A stretch of 64,000 nt of DNA from Achromobacter sp. RTa (GCF_000757485.1 NZ_JPYO01000045.1:132111-196110), one strand, 5' to 3'. Shown: positions 42,722 through 52,102, counted from the stretch's first letter. Program-made: numbers and translations. Notes: generated by a model from the sequence alone, not told the origin.

Positions 42722-43765
42722 AATCGAATTCCTCCCGAACGCAAGCTTGCGCGGCTGGCGGACGTGGCCGCCCTGGCCGGCGTCTCCACCGCCACGGCCG
42801 ACCGCGTGCTGAACCGCCGCCCCGGCGTGCGAGCCAGCACCGCGCAAAAGGTTTTCAAGGCCGCGCTCGAACTGGACTACCTGCCCGAGCAGGACATACG
42901 CTCGGCCGCCGCGCCCGAACCGATGCGGCTGGTGTTCCTGCTGCCGCGCGGCAGCAACCGTTATCTGCGCATGCTGGGCGACACGGTCAGCTACGCGCAC
43001 GAGCATTTCGCGCCGCTGAACGCCAAGTGCCAGGTTGAGTACGTGGAAAGCTTCAACCCCGATGCGCTGGCGCTGGCGCTGGCCAAGCACGGCAAGCGGG
43101 CGGACGGCATTGCCTTCATGGCGCTGGAGCATCCGGCGGTGCGCGAAGCCGTCGACGCGCTTGCGCAGCAGGGCGTGCCGACGGTGACGCTGATTTCCGA
43201 CATCGCCAACAGCGCGCGCGCGGCCTACGTGGGCCTGGACAACCGCGCCGCCGGCCGCACCGCGGGGTATCTCATCGCGCGCTTCATCGGCTCGCGGGCG
43301 GCGCACGTGGCGTTGATCGCCGGGTCGCGCCACTACCGGGCGCACGAGGAGCGCGAAGGGGGCTTCCTGCAGCTGTACGCGGAACAGTTCCAGGCCATGC
43401 AAGTGGTGGACTTGCGGGAGGGCTACGACGATGAGCAAAGAAACTACGAGCAGACGCGCCAGTTGCTGGAGCAATATCCCCAGCTGGCCGGCATCTACAA
43501 CATCGGCGGCGCGTCGGACGGCGTGGCGCGCGCGCTGAAGGAGGCCGGCCTGCAGCACCGCGTCGTCTTCATCGGCCATGGCCTCACGCCCGACACCCGT
43601 TCGCTGCTGATAGACGGCACCATGGATGCCGTCATCACGCAAAGTCCGATGGAAGCGCTGATGAGCTGCGTGCGCATCTTCTGCAATCTGCGCGACAAGC
43701 GCAGCGCCATGAACGGCGTGGAACTGGCGCGCAGCCAGGTGGTCTTCCGGGAGAACCTGCCCTGA
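42704..43765 (+). CDS. LacI-family transcriptional regulator
   Basis: 353 residues if ATG 42704 is used; the GTG at 42719 or ATG 42707 are alternatives, and no strong ribosome site marks any of them. HTH LADVAALAGVSTATADRVLNRRPGVRAST with hinge near YLPEQD. Periplasmic-binding-protein-like effector domain: MRLVFLLPRGSNRYLRMLGDT, YVGLDNRAAGRTAGYLIARFIG, GIYNIGGASDGVARALKEAG. The effector domain is of the sugar/acid-sugar type. Divergent from the TRAP/RuBisCO-like operon, and therefore its probable repressor. Confidence 0.88.
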   Translation: MMVFDVNRIPPERKLARLADVAALAGVSTATADRVLNRRPGVRASTAQKVFKAALELDYLPEQDIRSAAAPEPMRLVFLLPRGSNRYLRMLGDTVSYAHEHFAPLNAKCQVEYVESFNPDALALALAKHGKRADGIAFMALEHPAVREAVDALAQQGVPTVTLISDIANSARAAYVGLDNRAAGRTAGYLIARFIGSRAAHVALIAGSRHYRAHEEREGGFLQLYAEQFQAMQVVDLREGYDDEQRNYEQTRQLLEQYPQLAGIYNIGGASDGVARALKEAGLQHRVVFIGHGLTPDTRSLLIDGTMDAVITQSPMEALMSCVRIFCNLRDKRSAMNGVELARSQVVFRENLP

Positions 43766-43859
43766 GCCTGGCAGGGCGCCGCCGGATTAGGGAGCCCGCA
43801 CCGGTGCAGGGGCACGGGCGTATGATTTCGCGTATGGGTTCTATCAGTTGCGTACCATC

Positions 43860-43887
43860 GGCCGCCCGGGCCGAGCACCGGGCGGCC
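43860..43887. terminator. Hairpin between convergent LacI and methyltransferase genes
   Basis: GGCCGCCCGG (43860-43869) and CCGGGCGGCC (43878-43887) form a perfect 10-bp stem with an 8-base loop in the 207-bp gap. No T-run on either side. Otherwise this gap holds only small frames without codon or start support. Confidence 0.55.
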
Positions 43888-43972
43888 GCGAGGGCGTCGC
43901 GCCATGGATTACTTCCTGCCTGCCGTCCGCCTGGATGGCCCGGTCTCTCGAAGCGCTTGGATCACGGCCCGG

Positions 43973-44824
43973 TCACCGGCGGGTGACCACGATTTCGAGA
44001 TACTCGCCGGGCACCACCATCGCGGCATCGCCAGAGCGATTGAATCGCTCGATCTGCGCCATCAGATCGCCGGTCAGCGCCGTCTGCGCCGCCGGCTCCA
44101 GCGCGCCGAAAGCCTTGAGCAGCGGCCCGTAGTAGGTCTTGAACACCTGCAGCCAGTGCTCGGGAGAGCGATAGCGGAACACGAAATCGCGCGCTTCGGT
44201 CTTGATCGAGGACGCATGCGCCCCGAACATTTCTTCGAGGCGCGCCCGCGTGCCCCAAAGCGCGGGCGACTTGATCCCGGCGGGCGGCGGCAGGTGCTTG
44301 CCGATGGTTTTGAATACCTGGCCGATGAAACCGTCCGGCGTCCAGTTGGCCAGGCCGATCTTGCCGCCCGGCCGGCACACGCGGACCAGCTCGGCGGCCG
44401 CCTTGTCCTGGTTGGGCGTGAACATGACCCCGAAGGTCGAGACGACGGCGTCGAATCCTCCATCCGGAAACGGCAGCGCTTCGGCGTCGGCTTCCTGAAA
44501 CTCGATCTTCAGCCGCTCCGCGGCGGCGCGTTCGCGGGCGCGCCCGAGCAGCGCGGGCACGTAGTCGGTCGAGACGACGTCGCACCAGCGGCGCGCGGCG
44601 GCCAGCGAGGCATTGCCATTGCCGGCGGCGACGTCGAGCACCTTCTGCCCGGCTCGGACATCCAGGGATTCGCACAGCTGTTCGCCCACGATCTGCAGCG
44701 TCGTGCCGACGACGGCGTAGTCTCCGGAAGACCAGGTGGCCTGTTGGCGGGCCTTCAACGCGGCCAGGTCGGGCTGCTGCGCGGATTCACGCGCCGGGCT
44801 GCTGGCGAGGGTGGATATGGACAT
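43973..44824 (-). CDS. Class I SAM-dependent methyltransferase (UbiE-like)
   Basis: 283 residues from ATG 44824 (GGAGAC upstream); the frame extends further but without a ribosome site. SAM motif I VLDVAAGNGNASLAAAR, motif II region with ALPFPDGGFDAVVSTFGVMF, and motif III LVRVCRPGGKIGLANWTPDGF. Resembles UbiE/Methyltransf_11 proteins, but the C-terminal half (HWLQVFKTYYGPLLKAFGAL) is of the free-standing type found near stress regulators. Divergent from a SARP-like regulator with 122 bp between. Substrate unknown. Confidence 0.85.
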   Translation of the reverse strand: MSISTLASSPARESAQQPDLAALKARQQATWSSGDYAVVGTTLQIVGEQLCESLDVRAGQKVLDVAAGNGNASLAAARRWCDVVSTDYVPALLGRARERAAAERLKIEFQEADAEALPFPDGGFDAVVSTFGVMFTPNQDKAAAELVRVCRPGGKIGLANWTPDGFIGQVFKTIGKHLPPPAGIKSPALWGTRARLEEMFGAHASSIKTEARDFVFRYRSPEHWLQVFKTYYGPLLKAFGALEPAAQTALTGDLMAQIERFNRSGDAAMVVPGEYLEIVVTRR

Positions 44825-44946
44825 GGTTTGTCTCCATTGCATCGATGTGCATGCGACGGCGCTTGCCGCCGCCAGGGGGGATCGCAACCGGCGCCGCGCG
44901 GGGATGCGCGTGCCGTGCTCCCCGGAATCCACGATAGGGGCCGGCC

Positions 44947-47022
44947 ATGGAGGCGAGCGTGGTAGCGCGCGTGGAATCGGCCGGGGAATCGGATGGAAGG
45001 GGCCTCCCCGGGCCGGACCGCTCCGTCCCCGAGGCGCTCGTCGAGCTGCGCATGCTGGGGCCGCTGACGATCCGCAGGGCAGGCAGCGTCGTCGCGCTGC
45101 CGCCTTCCCGCAAGCTGCGGGCGCTCATCGCCTACCTGGCGCTCGCGCCGCAGGCGGTCATGCGCGCCCATCTCTGCGAATTGCTGTGGGACGTTCCGAA
45201 CGATCCCCGCGGCGAGCTGCGCTGGTGTCTGAGCAAGGCCAGATCCCTGCTCGACGAGCCCGGCCGGCGCAGGATCGAGACCGCGCAGGACACGGTGCGG
45301 CTGGCCCTCGGCGATTGCCACGTGGATGTCATCGAGATCGGGCGGGCGATGCAGCACGGAATCGACACGCTGGATGCGCAGCGGCTGCGCGCACTCTCCA
45401 CCCTGTTCACGGGCGATTTCCTGGAAGGGCTGGAGATAGACCGCAACCCGTTTTTCAACAACTGGCTGACGGCGCAGCGGCGGCGCCTGAGGGCCTGCCA
45501 GGTCGCGGTGCTGGAACACTTGGCGGCGCGGCTTGCGGCCGGCTCCGCGGAAAGCTTCGCCTGCCTGGACCAGTGGCTGCAGCTGGCCCCGTTCGACCGG
45601 CGTGCGCATGAGCTGATGCTGGACTCGTTGGCGCATCGCGGCCAGTGGCGCGAAGGCCAGGAGCACCTGGCCGCCGCGGTGCGGGCCTTCGAGGCCGAAG
45701 GGCTGGACTGGCGGCCGCTGCGCGAGGCGTGGCGGGACGCGAAGGCCCGCCGGGCGACCGGCCCGGCCGGCGCGGAGACGTCGGCCAAGGAAGCGGCGCC
45801 ACGGCCCGGCCCCCCCGACGGCGCGTTGGAGCGGTCCGGCCGCGCGTCGATCGCGGTGATGCCGTTCGTCGACGAGGCCGCGCAGCGCGGCGTGCGCGGC
45901 GGCCTGGCGGACGGCCTGGCCTACGACATCATCACGCGTCTGGCGAAGCTGCGCAGCCTGTTCGTCATCGCGCAGGGGACCGTGTTCGCGCTCGACCAGC
46001 GCAGCGTGGGCCCGGAAGAGGCCGGCCGGACGCTGAACGTGGACTACGTGGTCAGCGGCACGCTGCTCCGGCAGGACAAGCGCCTCGCCGTGTCCGTCGA
46101 ACTGGTCGAATCTCGCACCGCGCGCATCGTGTGGGCGGACGTCTTCGACCACAAGCTGGACGACGCCTTTCTCGCGCTGGACGAAATCGGCAATCGGATC
46201 GTCGCCTCAATCGAGAGCGAGGTCGAAGCCGCCGAGTGCAAGCTCGCCATCCTGCGGCCGCCGAATTCCCTGGATGCCTGGCAGGCCCATCACCGCGGCC
46301 TGTGGCACATGTACCGGTTCAACCGCGAGGACAACGAGCGGGCGCGGCATTTTTTCGAGATGGCGGTGAGGCTGGATCCGACGTTTTCGCGGGCCTATGC
46401 CGGCCTGTCCTTTACCCACTGGCAGAACGCTTTCCAGCGCTGGGGCGAACGGGAGCCGGCCATCGAGCGGGCGCATGAAGCCGCCGGGCAGGGCCTGGCC
46501 GCGGATGATCGCGATCCGGCCGCGCACTGGGCCATGGGCCGGGCGCTGTGGCTGCGCGGCCGCCTGGACCAGTCCTTGACCGAATTGCAGCGCGCCGTGG
46601 ACCTGAGCCCGAACTTCGCGCTGGCGCATTACACGCTCGGATTCGTCAACTGCCAGTCGGGCGACGCCGAGGCGGCGATCGGCTCGTCCGACCATTCGCG
46701 CCGGCTGAGCCCCTTCGACCCGCTGCTGTTCGGGATGCTGGCCGTCCGCGCGATCGCGCTGGTCCGCCTCGGCCGGCTCGAAGAAGCCGCCGACTGGGCC
46801 GTCCAGGCGGCGGCGCGCGTCAACGCCCACGTGCATATCCTGGCGATCGCCGCCTGCTGTCTTGCCATGATCGGCAGGGTCGAAGAGGCGTCCGTGCTGC
46901 TGGCCTCGATCCGCAAGACGGCGCCGTCCTACCGCATCGAGGATTTCCTTGCGGCGTTCCATCTCAGCCCGGAGGCCGAGGCCCTGTTCCGGGACGGCGC
47001 CCGGCGCATCGGATTGGGTTGA
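44947..47022 (+). CDS. SARP/BTAD-type regulator with TolB-like and TPR regions
   Basis: 691 residues. N-terminal OmpR-like winged helix in SARP style (ELRMLGPLTIRRAGSVVALPPSRKLRALIAYLAL, about 32-65), a bacterial transcriptional activation domain of helical repeats to about 250, a linker rich in Pro/Ala, a TolB_N/adenylate-cyclase-associated region (IAVMPFVDEAAQRGVRGGLADGL, about 301-430), then TPR-like repeats to the end (LDQSLTELQRAVDLSPNFALAHYTLGF). No cyclase domain is present. Likely a one-component regulator whose repeats sense a protein or small molecule. Divergent from the methyltransferase, which may be its target. Confidence 0.82.
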   Translation: MEASVVARVESAGESDGRGLPGPDRSVPEALVELRMLGPLTIRRAGSVVALPPSRKLRALIAYLALAPQAVMRAHLCELLWDVPNDPRGELRWCLSKARSLLDEPGRRRIETAQDTVRLALGDCHVDVIEIGRAMQHGIDTLDAQRLRALSTLFTGDFLEGLEIDRNPFFNNWLTAQRRRLRACQVAVLEHLAARLAAGSAESFACLDQWLQLAPFDRRAHELMLDSLAHRGQWREGQEHLAAAVRAFEAEGLDWRPLREAWRDAKARRATGPAGAETSAKEAAPRPGPPDGALERSGRASIAVMPFVDEAAQRGVRGGLADGLAYDIITRLAKLRSLFVIAQGTVFALDQRSVGPEEAGRTLNVDYVVSGTLLRQDKRLAVSVELVESRTARIVWADVFDHKLDDAFLALDEIGNRIVASIESEVEAAECKLAILRPPNSLDAWQAHHRGLWHMYRFNREDNERARHFFEMAVRLDPTFSRAYAGLSFTHWQNAFQRWGEREPAIERAHEAAGQGLAADDRDPAAHWAMGRALWLRGRLDQSLTELQRAVDLSPNFALAHYTLGFVNCQSGDAEAAIGSSDHSRRLSPFDPLLFGMLAVRAIALVRLGRLEEAADWAVQAAARVNAHVHILAIAACCLAMIGRVEEASVLLASIRKTAPSYRIEDFLAAFHLSPEAEALFRDGARRIGLG

Positions 47023-47038
47023 AGCGCCGGGCGGGCGC

Positions 47039-48301
47039 TCAGCCCTCGCCCAACTGCTCGACGATCCGCCGCGCCGCTTCCGCCAGCGACAGTCCGCCGT
47101 CCATGGCGGCGCGTTGCAGCCGCTCGTGCGCGGCCGGCTCGGTGAGACCGTAGCGGCTGATCAGCAGCAGCTTGGCGCGGTCGACGCGCTTGCTTTCGTC
47201 CAGCGCGCTGCGCACGCTGCTCAGTGCGTCGTCGGCGCGCTGCATGCGCAGGGCCTGCTCGCGCATCATGTCCAGTATCGAACGTTCCAGTTCCTTGCCC
47301 ACGCCGTCCTGAGGGGGCGCGTCCAGGATCCGGCTCTGCACGCTGAATACCAGGCTGGGCGCGCGCCCGCTGGCGTGGTCGGCGTAGCGGCTGAGCAGCA
47401 GGCGGCGGTCGTCCAGTTCCTGGCGGGTTTCCTCGATGCGCCGGGCGCATTGCTGCGCCAGGTCCCGGGCCAGCCGGGTTTCCACATCGCGCATGGCGTC
47501 GATGCGCGCGGTGCAGAGGTCAAACCACAAGCCGGCCAGGCTGCCGTCGACGCGCTGCGCGTCCGAGGTGCGCTGCGCCATGTCGCGCATGCGCTGGACC
47601 TGGGGTTCGTGCTGGCGCGCTTGCTCCCAGTATTGCAGGGGCGCGTCCTGCGCGTATTGCGCGAAGCTGTCGAAGCTGCGCGCCTGGTTGGCGGCCAGGC
47701 CCAGCATGCGGGCTTTCTGTTCGTCGCTGAACCAGCCCGCGGTGAAGCCTGTGACGCCGCAGGCGCGTTCCTGGCCGCTCAGCTCCTTGCCCTGTATGAA
47801 GTTCAGCAGCGCCACCAGGTTGCGTGTGACGCCGGCGTCGAGCGCGGAGTCCGCGGCTTCGACGACCACGGCAAGCAGGCTGGCGATCACGAGCGTGAAC
47901 CGCGAGTCGGCTTCGTGCGCCGGCAGGCGCCGCTCGCGCACCTGGTGGCGAAGGCGCGGCAGTTCGTCCAGCCGGAACAAGGCATAGGCGATGCCATTGA
48001 GCAGGCGGGCCCGGCCCGCGCCCGCCGCGGCGCCGGTCTCCAGTCCGTCCAGGAAAGCGCGCGCGTCCGTCTCGACGGCGCCGGCTTCGGCGCTCAGGCC
48101 GGCCAGCGTGGGCAGCAGGCGCTCGCTGTCGCCGCTCAGCGTCAGGTTGGAATAGCCGCGTTCCTTTTGCAGCGCATGCACCAGCGCGCTGATCCTCAGC
48201 ACCAGTTCACAGGTGCCGGCCAGGGCTTCCAGGTCTCGGAGCTCGCTGCGGCGCGCGGCCAGCAGGAAGCGCAGCGGCGGCGGCATGTGGCGTTCGGCCA
48301 T
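47039..48301 (-). CDS. nasR: NasR-type nitrate/nitrite-responsive antiterminator (NIT-ANTAR)
   Basis: 420 residues. A NIT sensor domain (about 40-290) contains VHALQKERGYSNLTLSGD and the helical bundle to DLCTARIDAMRDVETRLARD; a C-terminal ANTAR domain (about 340-415) has ALRMQRADDALSSVRSALDESKRVDRAKLLLISRYG and ERLQRAAMDGGLSLAEAARRI. In Klebsiella NasR binds nitrate or nitrite and lets RNA polymerase read through a leader terminator. Here nasR is the last gene of the nirB operon, whose leader has a terminator-like hairpin. It should thus control its own expression. Confidence 0.9.
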   Translation of the reverse strand: MAERHMPPPLRFLLAARRSELRDLEALAGTCELVLRISALVHALQKERGYSNLTLSGDSERLLPTLAGLSAEAGAVETDARAFLDGLETGAAAGAGRARLLNGIAYALFRLDELPRLRHQVRERRLPAHEADSRFTLVIASLLAVVVEAADSALDAGVTRNLVALLNFIQGKELSGQERACGVTGFTAGWFSDEQKARMLGLAANQARSFDSFAQYAQDAPLQYWEQARQHEPQVQRMRDMAQRTSDAQRVDGSLAGLWFDLCTARIDAMRDVETRLARDLAQQCARRIEETRQELDDRRLLLSRYADHASGRAPSLVFSVQSRILDAPPQDGVGKELERSILDMMREQALRMQRADDALSSVRSALDESKRVDRAKLLLISRYGLTEPAAHERLQRAAMDGGLSLAEAARRIVEQLGEG

Positions 48302-48322
48302 GGCGTGCCCTCGCGTGGGAAG

Positions 48323-49090
48323 TCAGGCTTGCCGGCGCAGCGGCGGGGCTGACTCGGCGGGAGCGTCGGCGATGCCGAGCACGCGGCACGCGGCGACCTG
48401 GCCGATCACAAGAATGGCGGGGCTGCGCAGCTGGAAGGCGTCCGCGTCGCGCGCCATGGCGGCCAGCGTGGACGGGCAGAGGCGCTGGCCGGGCAGGGAG
48501 GCGCGCTCTATCATCGCCACGGGAGTGTCGGCGGCCATGCCGGCCGCCAGCAGCTGCCTGCTCATGTCGTTCACCTTTGCCACTCCCATGTAGACCACCA
48601 GCGTCGTGCCGCTGCGCGCCAGCCCGGACCAGTCCGGCGTGGTGCCGTCCTGGGAATGGGCGGTGATCAGTGTAACGCCCTGGGCCAGGCCGCGCTGCGT
48701 CAGCGGGATGCCGCTCGCGCTTGCCGCGGCCAGCCCCGCGGTGATCCCGTTGATGATTTCGCAGGCCACGCCGCGGTCGCTGAGCCACTGCGCTTCTTCG
48801 CCGCCCCGTCCGAAGATGCAGGGATCGCCTCCCTTCAGCCGCGCAACTCGCAGGCCCTGCCGGGCGTAGCGCAGCATCAGGCGCTGGATGAAGTCCTGCG
48901 GGGTGGAGCGGCAGCCGCCGCGCTTGCCTACGCGCACGATGCGCGCGCCAGGGCAGTATTCGAGGATCCGCGTGTCGACCAGATCGTCGACCAGGACGAC
49001 GTCGGCCCGGCCCAGGGCCTTGACCGCTTTGAGCGTCAGCAGCTCCGGATCTCCGGGGCCCGCGCCGATCAGCGAGACGGCAGGATTCAT
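48323..49090 (-). CDS. cobA: Uroporphyrinogen-III C-methyltransferase (SUMT)
   Basis: 255 residues from ATG 49090 (AAGGACG at eight bases). ATG 49111 also works and would overlap the kinase gene stop as ATGA, so both starts remain possible. Landmarks: SLIGAGPGDPELLTLKA, RVGKRGG, RLKGGDPCIFGRGGEEAQ and GIPLTQRGLA. It methylates uroporphyrinogen III to precorrin-2, the first step to siroheme, which NirB needs. Only the SUMT domain is present; the CysG oxidase/chelatase part is absent. Placement in the nirB operon matches cofactor supply to demand. Confidence 0.93.
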   Translation of the reverse strand: MNPAVSLIGAGPGDPELLTLKAVKALGRADVVLVDDLVDTRILEYCPGARIVRVGKRGGCRSTPQDFIQRLMLRYARQGLRVARLKGGDPCIFGRGGEEAQWLSDRGVACEIINGITAGLAAASASGIPLTQRGLAQGVTLITAHSQDGTTPDWSGLARSGTTLVVYMGVAKVNDMSRQLLAAGMAADTPVAMIERASLPGQRLCPSTLAAMARDADAFQLRSPAILVIGQVAACRVLGIADAPAESAPPLRRQA

Positions 49091-49107
49091 GGTGTGCGTC
49101 CTTGCGT

Positions 49108-50859
49108 TCATGAGTGGAGGGATACGAGGGCGAGGGTGAGCGCGATCGCGAGCACCAGGCTCAGGCCTTTCCAGAAGGCCAGCGGATTGCGCTCCAGCAG
49201 AGGCAGGCGTTCGCCGCGCCGGACTTCGTCGCCGGGATGGCGCAGCGCGTGCGTGAATTCAGAAAGCTCGGCGGTGCGCGCGCGCGGGTCGGGATGCAGA
49301 GCGCGGCTGAGCACGCCATCGATCCAGGCGGGGATTTCGCGGTCGCGGTCCAGCACCGATACATAGCAGAGGCGCAGCTGCGCGGCCCGGCTGCGGGCCC
49401 GGGCCACGCCCGGCCCGTAGGGCAGCCGGCCCGACAGCATCTGGTAGAGCATCGCGGCCAGGGAATAAAGATCGGACCGCGGCGTGCCGGCCTCGCCCAG
49501 GAAGTACTCGGGGGCGGCATACTGGGCCGTGCCCAGCACGTCCGGCGCGTAACCCGCCTGCGCCAGTTCCTCGATGCCGGCGACCTTGGCGGAGCCCAGG
49601 TCGATGATCTTCGCCGTGCCGTCCGGCGTAATGAGGACATTGTCAGGCCGCAGGTCCTGGTGCACGAGTTCGAGCCGGTGCAGGGCTTGCAGCCCGCGGG
49701 CGATCTGTTCGATGATCGCGATGGCGGGCTCCAGGGCGGGCCTGGGATTGGCGGCCATCCACTGCGTCAGGGTGCGGCCTTCGATGTACTCGCTGGCGGT
49801 GTACAGATAACGGCGCGGCCTCTTGCCAAGCCAGGCGCGCACCACGTGGCGGCTGTCGATGCGGCGGGCGATCCATTCTTCGGTCAGCAGCCGTTCCAGG
49901 TAGGCGGGATCGTGGCGCAGGTCCAGCGAGGGGATCTTGATGACGGCATGTGCGCCGCTGGCCTGATCGCGCGCCAGGTAGACGTGGCTGCGGCTGCTGG
50001 CGCGCAGTTCGTCCAGGATGCGGAAGCCTTCGAATTCCTGGCCCGGCGCCAGCAGCGGCGGACAGGGCAGGTCGCGGCTGTAGTCGCCCAGCTCGCTGCC
50101 CTGGCGGGCGGGCAGGGCGTCGATGCGGACAATCTGCACGGTGAGGTTGTCCTCGCTGCCGCGTTCGTAGGCCAGCGCCGCCAGCTTGCGGGCGGCCTCG
50201 TCGAGGCAGCCGGCGTGCGTCGCGACGGCGCCGGCCATGTCTTCCGCGCCTACGTGTTCGTAGACGCCGTCCGTGGCCAGCAGGAAGACGTCGCCCACTT
50301 CCAGCGGCTGTGAGTGGTAATCGATCTCCAGCTGAGGCGCCAGCCCCAGCGCCCGGCTCAAGCAGCTTTTGCCGTGCGCGATCCAGACACGGTGGTCTTC
50401 GGTCAGCTGTTCCAGCGCGCCGTTGCGCAGGCGGTAGAGGCGAGCGTCGCCCACGTGCAGGATGTGGGCCGTGGTCGACTTCAGGACCATGACCGTCATC
50501 GTGCAGACGTACCCGCGGTCACGGTCGGGATCATGCCGGTGGCGGGTCTGGGCGTGCAGCCAGGCGTTGGCCGCGCCCAGCACCTTTTGCGCCGATTTCT
50601 TCACCGACCAGGTTTCCGGCGTGCAGTAGTAGTCCTCCAGGAAGCTGGCGACCGCGGTTTCGCTGGCGTTGCGGCTGACCTTGCTGCTGCTGATGCCGTC
50701 CGCCAGCGCGACCGCGATGCCCTTGGCGCCCAGCAGCGGCTCGCCAGGCAGGCACAGGCCGTGGAAGTCCTGGTTGACGGGCTTCCTGCCGGGCTCGCTG
50801 TGCTGGCCCGCCGCGATTTTCAGCGAGGCGGCGCGCTCGCGGGGCGCGTGGCTGTCCAT
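49108..50859 (-). CDS. Fused PP2C phosphatase - Ser/Thr protein kinase
   Basis: 583 residues. N-terminal PP2C domain (about 10-250): VNQDFHG, ALADGISSS, HVGDARLYRLR, LATDGVYEHV and GSEDNLTVQIV. C-terminal kinase (about 275-545): VIKIPSL with the ATP Lys, catalytic loop HQDLRPDN (Asp kept, the usual Lys as Arg), DLGSAK in place of DFG, and QYAAPEYFLGEAGTPRSDLYSL. A final hydrophobic helix (about 557-580) anchors it. Such fusions occur beside nitrite or nitrate assimilation genes in several proteobacteria; targets are unknown. Ends in overlap or near overlap with cobA. Confidence 0.88.
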   Translation of the reverse strand: MDSHAPRERAASLKIAAGQHSEPGRKPVNQDFHGLCLPGEPLLGAKGIAVALADGISSSKVSRNASETAVASFLEDYYCTPETWSVKKSAQKVLGAANAWLHAQTRHRHDPDRDRGYVCTMTVMVLKSTTAHILHVGDARLYRLRNGALEQLTEDHRVWIAHGKSCLSRALGLAPQLEIDYHSQPLEVGDVFLLATDGVYEHVGAEDMAGAVATHAGCLDEAARKLAALAYERGSEDNLTVQIVRIDALPARQGSELGDYSRDLPCPPLLAPGQEFEGFRILDELRASSRSHVYLARDQASGAHAVIKIPSLDLRHDPAYLERLLTEEWIARRIDSRHVVRAWLGKRPRRYLYTASEYIEGRTLTQWMAANPRPALEPAIAIIEQIARGLQALHRLELVHQDLRPDNVLITPDGTAKIIDLGSAKVAGIEELAQAGYAPDVLGTAQYAAPEYFLGEAGTPRSDLYSLAAMLYQMLSGRLPYGPGVARARSRAAQLRLCYVSVLDRDREIPAWIDGVLSRALHPDPRARTAELSEFTHALRHPGDEVRRGERLPLLERNPLAFWKGLSLVLAIALTLALVSLHS

Positions 50860-50871
50860 GGCGGGCGGATC

Positions 50872-51684
50872 TCAGTTGAAGCTGCGCTTGGGCGCGGTCT
50901 TCATGTGCGTCGTGTAGAGCGTCAGGCCGGTGAGCGACAGCCCGCCGATCAGGTTGCCCAGCACCACCGGGATCTCGTTCCAGACCATGTAGTCCATGAT
51001 CGAGAAATTTCCGCCCAGGATCAGGGCCGAGGGGAACAGGAACATGTTCACGACGGAGTGCTCGAAGCCCATCGCGAAGAACAGCATGATGGGCATCCAC
51101 ATGGCGATGACCTTGCCGCTGACGGTGGTGGAGATCATGGCGCCGACCACGCCCAGCGACACCATCCAGTTGCACAGCACGCCGCGCACGAAAATCGTCA
51201 GCATGCCGCCCGCCCCGTATTCCTTGTAGCCCAGCGTGCGGTTCTCGCCGATGTGCGAAATGACTTCGCCGACCTTGCTGGGCGGGGTCGAGAAGCCGTA
51301 GGTGAAGACGATGGCCATCAGGAAGGCCACGGTCAGCGCGCCCAGGAAATTGCCGGCGAAGATTACGCCCCAGTGGCGGACCACGGCCTTTAGCGTGACG
51401 CCCGGGCGGCGGTCCATGAGCGCCAGCGGGGTCAGGACGAACACGCCCGTCAGCAGGTCGAAGCCCATCAGGTAGAGGATGCAGAAACCCACGGGGAACA
51501 GCGCGGCGCCCAGGATGGGCGAGCCCGTCTGCACGGACACGGTCACGGCGAAGACCGCCGAAAGCGCCAGGATGGCGCCGGCCATGTAGGCGCGGATGAG
51601 CGCGTCGCGGGTGGCCATGTAGATCTTGGATTCGCCGGCATCCACCATCTTGGTGACGAATTCGGCAGGGACGATATAGGACAT
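50872..51684 (-). CDS. Formate/nitrite transporter (FNT family, NirC/FocA-like)
   Basis: 270 residues with six helices. FNT signatures: AGAILALSAVFAVTVS, GFDLLTGVFVLTPLALMDRR, HWGVIFAGNFLGALT, GVLCNWMVSLGVVGA and MGFEHSVVNMFLFPSALILG with the central His. Location 67 bp after nirD indicates nitrite uptake for assimilation rather than formate export. Larger extracytoplasmic loop (FSTPPSKVGEVISHIGENRT) than in FocA. Confidence 0.92.
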   Translation of the reverse strand: MSYIVPAEFVTKMVDAGESKIYMATRDALIRAYMAGAILALSAVFAVTVSVQTGSPILGAALFPVGFCILYLMGFDLLTGVFVLTPLALMDRRPGVTLKAVVRHWGVIFAGNFLGALTVAFLMAIVFTYGFSTPPSKVGEVISHIGENRTLGYKEYGAGGMLTIFVRGVLCNWMVSLGVVGAMISTTVSGKVIAMWMPIMLFFAMGFEHSVVNMFLFPSALILGGNFSIMDYMVWNEIPVVLGNLIGGLSLTGLTLYTTHMKTAPKRSFN

Positions 51685-51751
51685 GATGGCTTCCTGTTTC
51701 TATGGGGATCGGGTACTGCGGGCAATGCCAGGGTTGAAGGGAGCTCAGGCC

Positions 51752-52102
51752 TCAGCGGATTTCCACCGCGTCGGCGTTCAGCCGCGCGCGCCATGCGCGC
51801 AGCCGCTGGTCGGGGTACTGCACGCAGCTTCCGTCGGCCAGGCGGAAGTGCTGCTTGTAAAGCGGCGAGGCGACCACGAGCTCGCCGGCCAGGTGGCCGA
51901 CGATGCCGCGGCCGATGACGTTGGCGCCGGAACGCGGGTCGCGGTTCTCGATGGCGTACACCTCGCCGTCCGCGCCCCGCGGCACATAGAACAGCGCGAT
52001 CTGCACGCCCTCGACCAGCGCGACCACGCCGGAGTTGGGCACCAGGTCCTGGCGGCGGCAGACGGGCCTCCAGGACTGCGGCTCATGGGGATGGACGTCC
52101 AT
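51752..52102 (-). CDS. nirD: Nitrite reductase small subunit
   Basis: 116 residues from ATG 52102, which overlaps the nirB stop by one base (TGATG). Rieske-like fold of the NirD type without the Cys-His iron-sulfur ligands: WRPVCRRQDLVPNSGVVALVEGVQIALF, NRDPRSGANVIGRGIVG, and ASPLYKQHFRLADGSC. Works with NirB in cytoplasmic NADH-dependent reduction of nitrite to ammonia. Confidence 0.95.
   Translation of the reverse strand: MDVHPHEPQSWRPVCRRQDLVPNSGVVALVEGVQIALFYVPRGADGEVYAIENRDPRSGANVIGRGIVGHLAGELVVASPLYKQHFRLADGSCVQYPDQRLRAWRARLNADAVEIR

Noticed and set aside
43804..43986. Small rightward frame between LacI and methyltransferase genes
   Set aside because: Contains the hairpin at 43860-43887, has no ribosome site and overlaps the methyltransferase end.
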